DNA of 5,811 bases from Clostridiales bacterium UBA1246 (GTDB lineage: Bacteria > Bacillota > Clostridia > Oscillospirales > Oscillospiraceae). Made by a program: the position numbers and the translations under genes. The notes under the pieces are model-generated. The model did no database searches. It was given only the letters and a program-made list of their open reading frames with translations, and was not told where the DNA came from. Below are positions 1 through 5,449 of the stretch, piece after piece (position 1 is the first letter of the stretch; each line of letters opens with the position of its first letter). The stretch covers positions 600-6,410 of the forward strand of contig DBWE01000214.1 in the NCBI GenBank assembly GCA_002308315.1. The letters run 5' to 3'.

Positions 1-272
1 TTGTAGAACTGGAACACGAATCCGATATCGTGTCGACGATAATTCGTAAGCTGCTTCTCGTTGAACGTTGCGATGTCGACGCCGTCGACGAACACATTGC
101 CGGACGTGGCGACATCGATGCCGCCCAGGATGTTGAGCACGGTGGTCTTGCCCGCGCCGTTGGGACCGATTATCATCAGCCACTGCCCGGGCTCCACCGA
201 AAAGCTCACGTCGCGGAGTATCCGAAAATCGCCGTAGCTGACAGAGAGGTCTTTGACTTCAAGCAAGCTCAT
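1..272 (-). CDS. ABC transporter ATP-binding protein, partial, apparent FecE/LolD chimera
   Basis: This is the start of a nucleotide-binding subunit that should power the permease encoded just upstream; 90 complete codons are visible and the rest lies beyond the left edge. The ATG overlaps the permease stop as ATGA, and AGGAGG at 281-286 sits 8 bases before it, so the start is secure. Residues 1-35 include the phrase EPGQWLMIIGPNGAGKTT, typical of FecE/BtuD-type iron-chelate or cobalamin importer ATPases. Walker A is G36 to T43 with Lys42; the Q-loop glutamine is Gln88. From about residue 45 on, the text (NILGGID, TSG, DGVDI, NEKQLTNYRR, IGFVFQFY) is the hallmark of LolD/MacB/SalX-type ATPases, which do not normally partner FecCD permeases. 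All four isoleucines after Walker A use ATC, whereas the part before it uses ATA twice out of three. An assembly chimera at the contig edge, or recombination within Walker A, is likely. ATPase identity is certain; subfamily is mixed. Confidence 0.88.
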   Translation of the reverse strand, partial: MSLLEVKDLSVSYGDFRILRDVSFSVEPGQWLMIIGPNGAGKTTVLNILGGIDVATSGNVFVDGVDIATFNEKQLTNYRRHDIGFVFQFY

Positions 273-1315
273 TTGCCCTTCCTCCTGCCTGCGGCGAAAA
301 TGTAGATGAACACCACGGAGCCTATCATGGACGTGACCACGCCGATGGGCAGCTCGAGGGGATTGAGAAGGATGCGCGCGGCAAGGTCGGAAAGCATGAG
401 GAACACCGCGCCGGCAAAGACGGACACGGGCAGCAGCTTTTTGTGGTTCGGGCCCACGATAATGCGCGTCATATGCGGGGTGACAAGGCCGACGAAGGCG
501 ATGGTGCCGCCTATCGAGACGCAGACGCCGATGAGAGCGGAAACGCATATGAGCACGGTCAGCCTCACGCGCCGGATGTTCACGCCGACGTTGCGGGCGT
601 TGTCTTCGCCGACGGCAAAGGCGTTCAGCTCGCGCGCGTGCAGCATTATTATGCCGCCGAAAATGACGAGGGCTCCGCAGAGTATGAGCACGTGGGTATA
701 GGTATTGCCCTGAAGCGAGCCCATGGTCCAGAAGGTTATCTGCTTGACCTTGTCGGAGGCGAAGGTGATCACCAGACTCGTTATGCTCGAGACGAACATC
801 GAAAAGATGACGCCTATGAGTATGATCGTGTTGGTGGAAAGAGACGAGTCGAGCTTATAGGCGAGCGAGAGTATGATCAGCAGGGAGAGAAAGGCGAAAA
901 GGATGGCCATTATCATCGTGCCGGCAAAGGGCAGGAAGGGTATGCTTATCCCGAAGGCTATGGCGATCACCGCGCCGAGAGAGGCGGCGGAGGATACGCC
1001 GAGGGTGGAGCCGTCGGCCAGAGGGTTTTTCAGCAGCCCCTGCATACCGGCTCCGCACAGCGACAGCGAGGCGCCGACAAGGGCGGCGCTGAGCACGCGG
1101 GGGACGCGCACCGATACGATTATCGAAGCGTATTTTATCCCGCTGAGGTCCGAAGCGCGTATCGCGTCGAGGATAAGGCGGACGGTGTCTCTCAGGGGGA
1201 CCCTTACGCTGCCGACGCATACGCAGAGAAAAAACACCGCGGGAGTCACCGCGAGAAAGGCCAGGTATTCAAGGACGTACAGTCCCTCTTTTCGTTTTTT
1301 CGGAATACGAGTCAT
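269..1315 (-). CDS. FecCD/BtuC-family ABC transporter permease
   Basis: This 348-residue protein is the membrane channel of an importer for iron-siderophores, heme or cobalamin, working as a homodimer with the adjacent lipoprotein and ATPase. Family signatures run in order: a first membrane segment near residues 13-36, RVPR at 70-73, the GAGMQGLLKNPLAD block at 88-101 with NPLA at 97-100, WTMGSLQG at 196-203, the cytoplasmic coupling region around GEDNARNVGVN (236-246), FVGLVTPHMTR at 274-284, and ELPIGVV at 321-327. Length and about ten hydrophobic segments fit the family. The usual GGPFF near the C-terminus reads IGSVVF here, a mild deviation. AGGAGAG at 1324-1330 precedes the ATG by about 8 bases. 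The stop overlaps the ATPase start by four bases, which couples their translation. Substrate specificity cannot be read from the permease. Confidence 0.95.
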   Translation of the reverse strand: MTRIPKKRKEGLYVLEYLAFLAVTPAVFFLCVCVGSVRVPLRDTVRLILDAIRASDLSGIKYASIIVSVRVPRVLSAALVGASLSLCGAGMQGLLKNPLADGSTLGVSSAASLGAVIAIAFGISIPFLPFAGTMIMAILFAFLSLLIILSLAYKLDSSLSTNTIILIGVIFSMFVSSITSLVITFASDKVKQITFWTMGSLQGNTYTHVLILCGALVIFGGIIMLHARELNAFAVGEDNARNVGVNIRRVRLTVLICVSALIGVCVSIGGTIAFVGLVTPHMTRIIVGPNHKKLLPVSVFAGAVFLMLSDLAARILLNPLELPIGVVTSMIGSVVFIYIFAAGRRKGK

Positions 1316-1342
1316 GCTTTCTGCTCTCCTGAAGTAATGAGT

Positions 1343-1359
1343 CGGACCTCTGCCGTCCG
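1343..1359. repeat. Small inverted repeat upstream of permease
   Basis: CGGAC (1343-1347) and GTCCG (1355-1359) form a perfect 5-bp stem with a 7-base loop. It lies 13 bases before the permease ribosome binding site on the minus strand. It has no T-run, so it is not a terminator. It could be chance in GC-rich DNA; it could also shape the ribosome loading region of the permease message. Confidence 0.3.
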
Positions 1360-1455
1360 GGCGCGTATCTTTCCGGCGCTTTTTGCCTTTTTCCCTTTGC
1401 AGGGCGGCATGTTTTCGAGGGCTGCGGCGAAAAATCGGCGCTGATCAGATAGACA

Positions 1456-1510
1456 GGGGACGTGACGCGGCGCTGCGGGAAAGCCGGAACAGCACACGGA
1501 TCACGTCCCC
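1456..1510 (-). other. Intercistronic inverted repeat, probable mRNA stability or processing hairpin
   Basis: GGGGACGTGA at 1456-1465 and TCACGTCCCC at 1501-1510 are perfect 10-base inverted arms. The 35-base interior can fold further: GCTG (1472-1475) with CAGC (1490-1493), and CGG (1476-1478) with CCG (1484-1486). It starts 27 bases past the stop of the binding protein and lies in the 222-base gap before the permease. No T-run follows on the minus strand, so it is unlikely to be a full intrinsic terminator. Hairpins in this position in importer operons commonly stabilise the binding-protein part of the message, giving more binding protein than permease; applying that here is inference. The rest of the gap (1316-1537) shows a palindrome CTGATCAG (1441-1448), no promoter I can defend and no credible gene. 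Confidence 0.6.
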
Positions 1511-1537
1511 GATCCCGGTTCAGGTCTCAGACAATGA

Positions 1538-2536
1538 TTACTCGGCTTCGTTTATGAAATCATAAAGCATCTCGGCGCCCTCGGCAAGACGGGGAGAGGG
1601 GCGGGACAGCTCGTCGTTCTGCAGGTTGAGGATGGCGCCGTTCTTTACGGCGGTGACGTTCTCCCAGCCGGGACGGGCCATGATCTCCTCAATGGGGGTG
1701 GGGCCCTCGCCGAAGTACATCGAGATGGTCACGATGTAATCGGGATCGCGGTCGATGACCTGCTCCTCGGAGACCTCGCCCCAGCCGGACACGTCCGCGA
1801 ATACGTTGACCAGACCGAGCATATCGGCGATCTCATTCATAAAGGTACCGGTGCCGGCGGTCCACAGACCGTACTGCAGCGGGGAGACCTCAAAGTACAC
1901 GGTCTTGCCCTCGCCGTCGGCCTTGCTCTTGAGAGCGTCGAACTTCGCCTTCATATCGGATACGAGAGCGTCGGCCTCGGCCTGCTTGCCGAGCAGCCGG
2001 CCTATCATGTCTATGGAGGTGTACACGCCCTCGATGTCCTGAGCGTCGTTCATAACGACGTGGACTCCGGCGTCCTCCAGCTGCTTGATCTGATCCTCGG
2101 ACTGCGCCATGGTGGACATGAACAGTACCTGAGGCTCAAGATCGATTATCTGCTCGATGTTGGTCTCATAGCCGGACTCCACGGAGGGCAGCTCCATGAC
2201 CTCGGGGGGATAGTCGCAGTAGGCTCCGCGGCCCACCAGCAGGTCGCCGGCGCCGAGGGCGTAGATGATCTCGCAGTCTGCGGCGGTGAGGGCGACGATG
2301 CGGCTCGCGGGCTCGTCAAGAGTGATCTCGCGGCCGAGCATGTCGGTGACGGAAACGGAGGTGTCGGCGTCGGGCGTCGGCTCGCCTGCGTCGGGCGTCG
2401 GCTCGGAGGCGGGGGGCGTCTGCTCGCTGAGGTCGGGCGCCGAAACGGGAGCGTCGTCCTTTTTCGCACAGCCGCAGAAAACGAAGGTCAGCATGGCAAG
2501 AGCCATAATAAGGGCAATAATTCTTTTCGCGTTCAT
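1538..2536 (-). CDS. ABC transporter substrate-binding lipoprotein (FecB/BtuF family, Peripla_BP_2)
   Basis: This 332-residue extracytoplasmic lipoprotein should capture an iron chelate or cobalamin-like ligand and deliver it to the FecCD-type permease. The start at 2536 gives a proper signal peptide: basic MNAKR, a hydrophobic stretch 6-20, then F20-C21-G22-C23, where Cys23 is the probable lipidated residue (Phe at -3 is not the commonest lipobox). Residues 27-62 are an acidic, Pro/Thr-rich tether. The two-lobed binding fold follows: TDMLGREITLDEPASRIV (64-81), GAYCDYPPEV (104-113), NIEQIIDLEPQVL (126-138), a long linking helix about 172-207, and DPDYIV (264-269) in the second lobe. The CDYPPE phrase and NIE-I-L-P pattern are typical of the family. 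Glu120 and Glu254 or Glu257 are candidates for the permease-docking acids. The ribosome site AAAGGAG (2551-2557) is 14 bases from the ATG, rather far. An in-frame ATG at 2659 exists but lies upstream of the promoter. The ligand is not determinable. Confidence 0.94.
   Translation of the reverse strand: MNAKRIIALIMALAMLTFVFCGCAKKDDAPVSAPDLSEQTPPASEPTPDAGEPTPDADTSVSVTDMLGREITLDEPASRIVALTAADCEIIYALGAGDLLVGRGAYCDYPPEVMELPSVESGYETNIEQIIDLEPQVLFMSTMAQSEDQIKQLEDAGVHVVMNDAQDIEGVYTSIDMIGRLLGKQAEADALVSDMKAKFDALKSKADGEGKTVYFEVSPLQYGLWTAGTGTFMNEIADMLGLVNVFADVSGWGEVSEEQVIDRDPDYIVTISMYFGEGPTPIEEIMARPGWENVTAVKNGAILNLQNDELSRPSPRLAEGAEMLYDFINEAE
2367..2404. repeat. Two tandem 21-base units in the lipoprotein tether
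   Basis: The same 17 bases occur at 2367-2383 and 2388-2404, a spacing of 21 bases. The unit encodes the seven-residue motif EPTPDA plus Gly or Asp, twice. Being a multiple of three, gain or loss of a unit would change tether length without breaking the frame, so slippage variation between strains is plausible. Confidence 0.8.
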
Positions 2537-2550
2537 TTTTTCAGATATGT

Positions 2551-2557
2551 CTCCTTT
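2551..2557 (-). promoter_or_regulatory. Ribosome binding site of the binding-protein gene, long spacer
   Basis: AAAGGAG on the minus strand is the only good Shine-Dalgarno match before the lipoprotein ATG at 2536. The spacer is 14 bases, longer than the 8 bases seen for the ATPase, phosphatase and PHP genes here, and is AT-rich. No better start codon lies nearer; an in-frame ATA is the only alternative. The spacing may lower translation or reflect a regulated leader. Confidence 0.6.
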
Positions 2558-2560
2558 CAG

Positions 2561-2595
2561 AAAAACCCGGACTGCCCGAAAAAAACGGACAGCCG
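2561..2595 (-). promoter_or_regulatory. Leader stem-loop before the ABC importer operon
   Basis: On the minus strand CGGCTGTCCG (2595-2586) pairs with CGGGCAG-U-CCG (2578-2568), giving ten base pairs with one G-U pair and one bulged U, around a loop of seven T (2585-2579). GG and five T (2565-2561) follow, then the ribosome site four bases later. With the promoter at 2607-2635, this hairpin would sit almost at the very 5' end of the transcript. It resembles a compact intrinsic terminator, so attenuation is possible; a 5' protective stem is the simpler reading. No ligand-binding fold large enough for a known riboswitch fits in the leader. Confidence 0.5.
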
Positions 2596-2597
2596 TA

Positions 2598-2623
2598 CCG
2601 CATGAGATATTATTACAATGCGG
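2598..2623. promoter_or_regulatory. Operator-like inverted repeat over the importer promoter
   Basis: CCGCAT (2598-2603) and ATGCGG (2618-2623) are perfect six-base inverted arms separated by 14 bases. They flank the -10 hexamer (2607-2612), with one arm at the probable transcription start and the other in the spacer. A dimeric repressor bound here would block the promoter. It does not look like a canonical Fur or DtxR/IdeR box. Six-base arms can arise by chance, so confidence is moderate to low. Confidence 0.35.
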
Positions 2624-2635
2624 GGATAAAGTCAA
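2607..2635 (-). promoter_or_regulatory. Sigma-A promoter of the ABC importer operon
   Basis: On the minus strand TTGACT (2635-2630) and TAATAT (2612-2607) are separated by exactly 17 bases, close to the housekeeping consensus TTGACA/TATAAT. The segment is AT-rich against GC-rich surroundings. Transcription should begin near 2600, giving a leader of about 65 bases before the lipoprotein ATG. It lies just after the terminator of the phosphatase gene, so the importer is a separate transcription unit. Confidence 0.82.
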
Positions 2636-2679
2636 TAGAAACGGCGCTTTTCGGCGCAAAAAAACGAACGCCGCGGACG

Positions 2680-2723
2680 AAAAAACGCGCTCCCCGGCGC
2701 GATGAAAGCGGCCGGAGAGCGCG
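2680..2723 (-). terminator. Intrinsic terminator of the alkaline phosphatase gene
   Basis: The minus strand reads CGCGCTCTCCGGC (2723-2711), a 12-base loop (2710-2699), GCCGGGGAGCGCG (2698-2686), then six T (2685-2680). The 13-bp stem is perfect apart from one pair that is a G-U wobble on the minus strand and a C-A mismatch on the plus strand, which shows it works for minus-strand transcription. It begins 15 bases after the phosphatase stop codon. Confidence 0.92.
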
Positions 2724-2738
2724 CAAAACGCATGAGAG

Positions 2739-5318
2739 TTACTTTGCGCTGCCGATGATGACGGTCCTCGTATCGGCGTCGTAATCGACTTCGAAGCCGA
2801 GGGCCGCGCCCAGCTCCCGCAGCTGGAAGTAATTGTTCCCGCCGAGGTTGTAGGCCCGGATGGAGGACAGCTCGCCGTTTACGTACAGCGGCTGATTGCT
2901 CCTAACGGCGGTGGCGCTGAGATCGTCGCCGATCACCAGCTCGCTGCCGTTGGGCTCATAGGCCTCTCCCGCGGTGCATGTGACGGTCCTTGTTTCGCTG
3001 TCGTAGCCGACGGAGAAGGAGGAAGCCGTGCCGCTGAGCTTCATGGCTATGTCGCGGAGCTTGAAGTAGTTGTTGCCGTTTATGTTGTATACGTCGAGCT
3101 CCACGGTCTCGCCGTCGACGGTGACCGTCTGATTGGAGCGCATGACGGCGTCCTTTTCGGCCTGCGTGACGTGCACTGCGCCTATCGCGGCGTTGAAGAC
3201 TCCGGCAGCGTCGCGGGCGACGATGATGTAATCGCCGGGCTCGTCGAAGCTGATCTCAAAAAAGCCGTAGTCGTTGCCCCTGACGCCGGTGTCCTTCAGA
3301 TCGTTCACGTCCGTGCCGGCCCATATCTCGGCGGCGTAGCCCTTTGTGACGTAAGCGAATTCCTCAAAGTCGAGATAAGTCTGATTTGCCTGCATGACGA
3401 CCGTCTCGCCGGTATAGGCTGAGGTGGAGTGCGGGCTGAGGAAGCCCGCGCCGTAGGAGATGGTATACACGGCCATGTCCACCACGTCTCCGGAGTAAAG
3501 CATGGTCTCGGGGACGGTTATGTTCCCTTCAAGGTAGCCGTAGGCGCCGTAGGGATAGCTCTCGCCCCACAGCTTTGTCAGGCAGCCGATACCGCTGGTG
3601 GTGCCGATGCTTACGCCCTCGGCTCCGTCGGCATAGGCCGTTTCGTGCAGGGCGGTAACGGCGCTGCCGAGGGTGACGCCGTATTCCCAGGGCACCTTAT
3701 ACATGACGAGCGGCCGGCCGTCCCTGTCGGTGACGGGGGCGTTGCTGCGCACCACGTTGAAATACACGTAGCCGTCGTCAAGCTCGGCCTGCTCGTTTAC
3801 CTGCATGTCGCTGTCGCCGACCAGCGGGGGATAGAGCTCGTTCCAGAAGGCGTCGACGTCCTCGGGATACGGGTACTGATCCGGCAGCTGCTCGATGCCG
3901 AGAAGCTCGCGCAGCGCCTGCGCCATGGCCACGTTGTTGATGTAATCGCCGGTGATGCCGAAGGCGTCCCCGTAATATCCGGCGAGGACGTTGTCTCTGC
4001 CGTAAACGTAATCGAGGAATATCTCTGCCCCGCAGCCCTTGACGAAGAAGGGAACGACCTGGTTGGTGTGGGAGCCGGAGTTGTAGACCATGCCGGGCAT
4101 GCTGCCCTTGCCGTTGTTGACCACGAGAGTGTATTCCGAACGCTTGCCGGTAACGTAGCCGGTCTCGTGATCGTCGCTTATGATCATAAGAGTCTCGTCC
4201 CAGCTCGAGTACTGCTCGACCCAGGCGCAGGCGGCCTCTATGGCTGCGGCGAAGTCGATGAATTCCTCGATGAAGCGGCCGCCGCAGTTGTCGTGGTTCA
4301 TGGAGTCGGTCGCGCCGCCCTCTACCATGAGGTAGAAGCCGTTCTCGTTCTTGTCCAGCACGTTGAGAGCCGCGACGGTGGTCTGAGCAAGACTTGCGAC
4401 GCTCTCGAGCAGAGGAGTCTGGAAGGGGAGATCGTCCTGCCAGTCGGTATACGTCTCGCTGCCGTTGAGGTCGGGACGGTTAGCCTGCGCAGTGCTCTTT
4501 ACGGGGAGAACGCCGAGCAGCCTGTCGGGAGCGTTGTCATGGGTAACGGAGGTGAAATCTTCCTTGCTGACCGCCAGCGTCCAGTCGTCCGCTTTGCCGT
4601 CGCCGTCGGCGTCGCCGCCGGTGAGCTCGCCCGCGGCTATCTTTTCCCAGGTATCCTTGCCGCAATAACCGTAGTCGGGAGTGTCGACCGGTCTGCCGGC
4701 GTGATCGTAATAAGGATGGCCGGCGCCTATGACGACGTCGAGGACGCTGTCATAGAACTGATGGTCGAATATCTCGCCGTAGCTGTTGCGGTTGGCGCAG
4801 TGGACGGAAAAGCCGGCGGGGGTGGCGTGGCTCATCGCCACGGTGGTGACCACGCCGCTGGAGCGGCCGAGCTTCTCGAATTCCTCGGCCATGTTCGTGA
4901 TGTCCTTTCCGGACTGATCCACGCCTATGGCGTTGTCATAGGTCTTCACGCCGCTCGCCATGGCGGTGGCGGAGGCGGCGGAATCGGTGCAGTTGCGGCG
5001 GAAGCATTTGAAATCGTCCCACATCCTGTCGCCGACGTAATAGCTGATCCCGTCGTCGTCGGTGGTCTGATTGCCGAGGGAGTAGGTGGTCATGGCAAGA
5101 CTGATCCAGTCGTCCTGCTCGTAGATCTGATGGCCGGGCTCGCCGTACATGTAATAGTCGGCGGCAAGGTAAGCGTTGAAGCCCGTTCCGTCGGCTATGA
5201 AAATGATGACGTTTTTCGGGGCCTTGGGCAGCTCGTCCACCATAGCCGCGGGAGCGAGGCAGAGCAGCAGCGCCGCGCAGACGAACAGTGCCGTCAGTTT
5301 TGTCAAGCGTTTTCTCAT
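2739..5318 (-). CDS. Secreted alkaline phosphatase with C-terminal stalk domains
   Basis: This 859-residue exported enzyme should hydrolyse phosphate monoesters outside the cell using two zinc ions and a magnesium. The signal peptide spans about 1-25 (KRLTK, a hydrophobic core, APAA); LLLC is not a lipobox. The phosphatase domain covers about 35-480 with every expected active-site position, by comparison with E. coli PhoA: Asp43 (D51), nucleophile Ser113 in TDSAAS (S102), His164 and Thr166 in SHATPA (D153, T155), phosphate-binding Arg177 (R166), Glu333 (E322), Asp338 and His342 (D327, H331), Asp383-His384 in SDDHETG (D369, H370), His417 (H412). His at the D153 position also occurs in mammalian enzymes. 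An insert carries a calcium-loop-like DADGDGKADD (236-245). Residues 510-720 form extra beta-rich domains, and 727-859 two stalk repeats (NGNNYFKLRDIA; GGNNYFQLRELG). Nine cysteines in the mature part is unusual for a secreted protein of this group. The start at 5318 is chosen for its ribosome site 8 bases upstream. Confidence 0.95.
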   Translation of the reverse strand: MRKRLTKLTALFVCAALLLCLAPAAMVDELPKAPKNVIIFIADGTGFNAYLAADYYMYGEPGHQIYEQDDWISLAMTTYSLGNQTTDDDGISYYVGDRMWDDFKCFRRNCTDSAASATAMASGVKTYDNAIGVDQSGKDITNMAEEFEKLGRSSGVVTTVAMSHATPAGFSVHCANRNSYGEIFDHQFYDSVLDVVIGAGHPYYDHAGRPVDTPDYGYCGKDTWEKIAAGELTGGDADGDGKADDWTLAVSKEDFTSVTHDNAPDRLLGVLPVKSTAQANRPDLNGSETYTDWQDDLPFQTPLLESVASLAQTTVAALNVLDKNENGFYLMVEGGATDSMNHDNCGGRFIEEFIDFAAAIEAACAWVEQYSSWDETLMIISDDHETGYVTGKRSEYTLVVNNGKGSMPGMVYNSGSHTNQVVPFFVKGCGAEIFLDYVYGRDNVLAGYYGDAFGITGDYINNVAMAQALRELLGIEQLPDQYPYPEDVDAFWNELYPPLVGDSDMQVNEQAELDDGYVYFNVVRSNAPVTDRDGRPLVMYKVPWEYGVTLGSAVTALHETAYADGAEGVSIGTTSGIGCLTKLWGESYPYGAYGYLEGNITVPETMLYSGDVVDMAVYTISYGAGFLSPHSTSAYTGETVVMQANQTYLDFEEFAYVTKGYAAEIWAGTDVNDLKDTGVRGNDYGFFEISFDEPGDYIIVARDAAGVFNAAIGAVHVTQAEKDAVMRSNQTVTVDGETVELDVYNINGNNYFKLRDIAMKLSGTASSFSVGYDSETRTVTCTAGEAYEPNGSELVIGDDLSATAVRSNQPLYVNGELSSIRAYNLGGNNYFQLRELGAALGFEVDYDADTRTVIIGSAK

Positions 5319-5326
5319 TTTGTTTT

Positions 5327-5333
5327 TCCTTTC
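5327..5333 (-). promoter_or_regulatory. Ribosome binding site fixing the phosphatase start
   Basis: GAAAGGA on the minus strand ends 8 bases before the ATG at 5318, and that start gives a clean signal peptide (MRKRLTK...). An in-frame ATG at 5348 would add ten polar residues and has no Shine-Dalgarno sequence, so it is not used. Confidence 0.8.
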
Positions 5334-5356
5334 ATTTATTATTCTCATTTTTGTTG

Positions 5357-5384
5357 TTGCAATATCGACCGGCGGGTTTATACT
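5357..5384 (+). promoter_or_regulatory. Candidate promoter for the PHP gene
   Basis: TTGCAA (5357-5362) and TATACT (5379-5384) are 16 bases apart on the plus strand. The -10 is five of six against consensus and the -35 four of six. Transcription would start near 5391, leaving a leader of about 58 bases. The -10 lies inside the 5376-5393 palindrome. On the minus strand, TATAAA (5382-5377) is a possible -10 for the phosphatase but its upstream is GC-only with no -35, which would suit an activator-dependent promoter. Confidence 0.5.
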
Positions 5385-5393
5385 TGTATAAAC
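5376..5393. promoter_or_regulatory. Perfect 18-bp palindrome, candidate operator between divergent genes
   Basis: GTTTATAC (5376-5383), TT, GTATAAAC (5386-5393) is a perfect inverted repeat of 8-base arms with a 2-base centre. It sits in the 131-base region between the phosphatase and PHP genes and contains a -10-like hexamer for each strand. This is the shape of a binding site for a dimeric helix-turn-helix regulator that could control both genes at once. It does not match a Pho box I recognise. Confidence 0.6.
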
Positions 5394-5406
5394 GGCGCCG
5401 CGCGCC

Positions 5407-5431
5407 GCGGACGCCCGGAAAGCGGGACCGC
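5407..5431 (+). other. Hairpin in the leader of the PHP gene
   Basis: GCGG (5407-5410) can pair with CCGC (5428-5431), and inside it CCCG (5414-5417) with CGGG (5423-5426) around a GAAAG loop. It ends three bases before the ribosome site AAAGGAG (5435-5441). The surrounding leader is very GC-rich, with palindromes CGGCGCCG (5393-5400) and CCGCGG (5405-5410). There is no T-run, so it is not a terminator; it may simply structure the leader. Confidence 0.35.
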
Positions 5432-5449
5432 CCGAAAGGAGAAAGACAG

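Noticed and set aside
296..325. Permease C-terminal IGSVVFIYIF in place of the usual GGPFF-like motif
   Set aside because: The deviation is conservative, the protein is full length and all other motifs are present, so it is natural variation and not a defect.
443..1444. Plus-strand open frame of 333 codons antisense to the permease
   Set aside because: The product is a charged Gly/Glu/Asp/His-rich string with no fold or ribosome site; the minus-strand permease carries clear family motifs over the same bases.
1312..1497. Small minus-strand open frame ending in an ATGA overlap with the permease
   Set aside because: The overlap resembles a coupled gene, but neither the GTG at 1497 nor the internal ATG at 1410 has a ribosome site, and the product is an unremarkable basic string. 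The permease has its own good ribosome site.
2537..2606. Cobalamin riboswitch in the importer leader
   Set aside because: The leader is only about 65 bases, far too short, and lacks the conserved B12-box sequence; the 1316-1537 gap was also checked without success.
2537..2659. Extended N-terminus of the binding protein from an ATG at 2659
   Set aside because: It would add 41 residues before the signal peptide, and its start lies upstream of the promoter at 2607-2635, so it would not be in the transcript.
5256..5267. Lipobox in the phosphatase signal peptide (LLLC at residues 17-20)
   Set aside because: Leucine at the position before Cys is not tolerated in lipoboxes, and a standard cleavage site (APAA) follows.
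5319..5348. Phosphatase start at 5348
   Set aside because: No ribosome site precedes it and it would place ten polar residues before an otherwise standard signal peptide; the ATG at 5318 has GAAAGGA 8 bases upstream.
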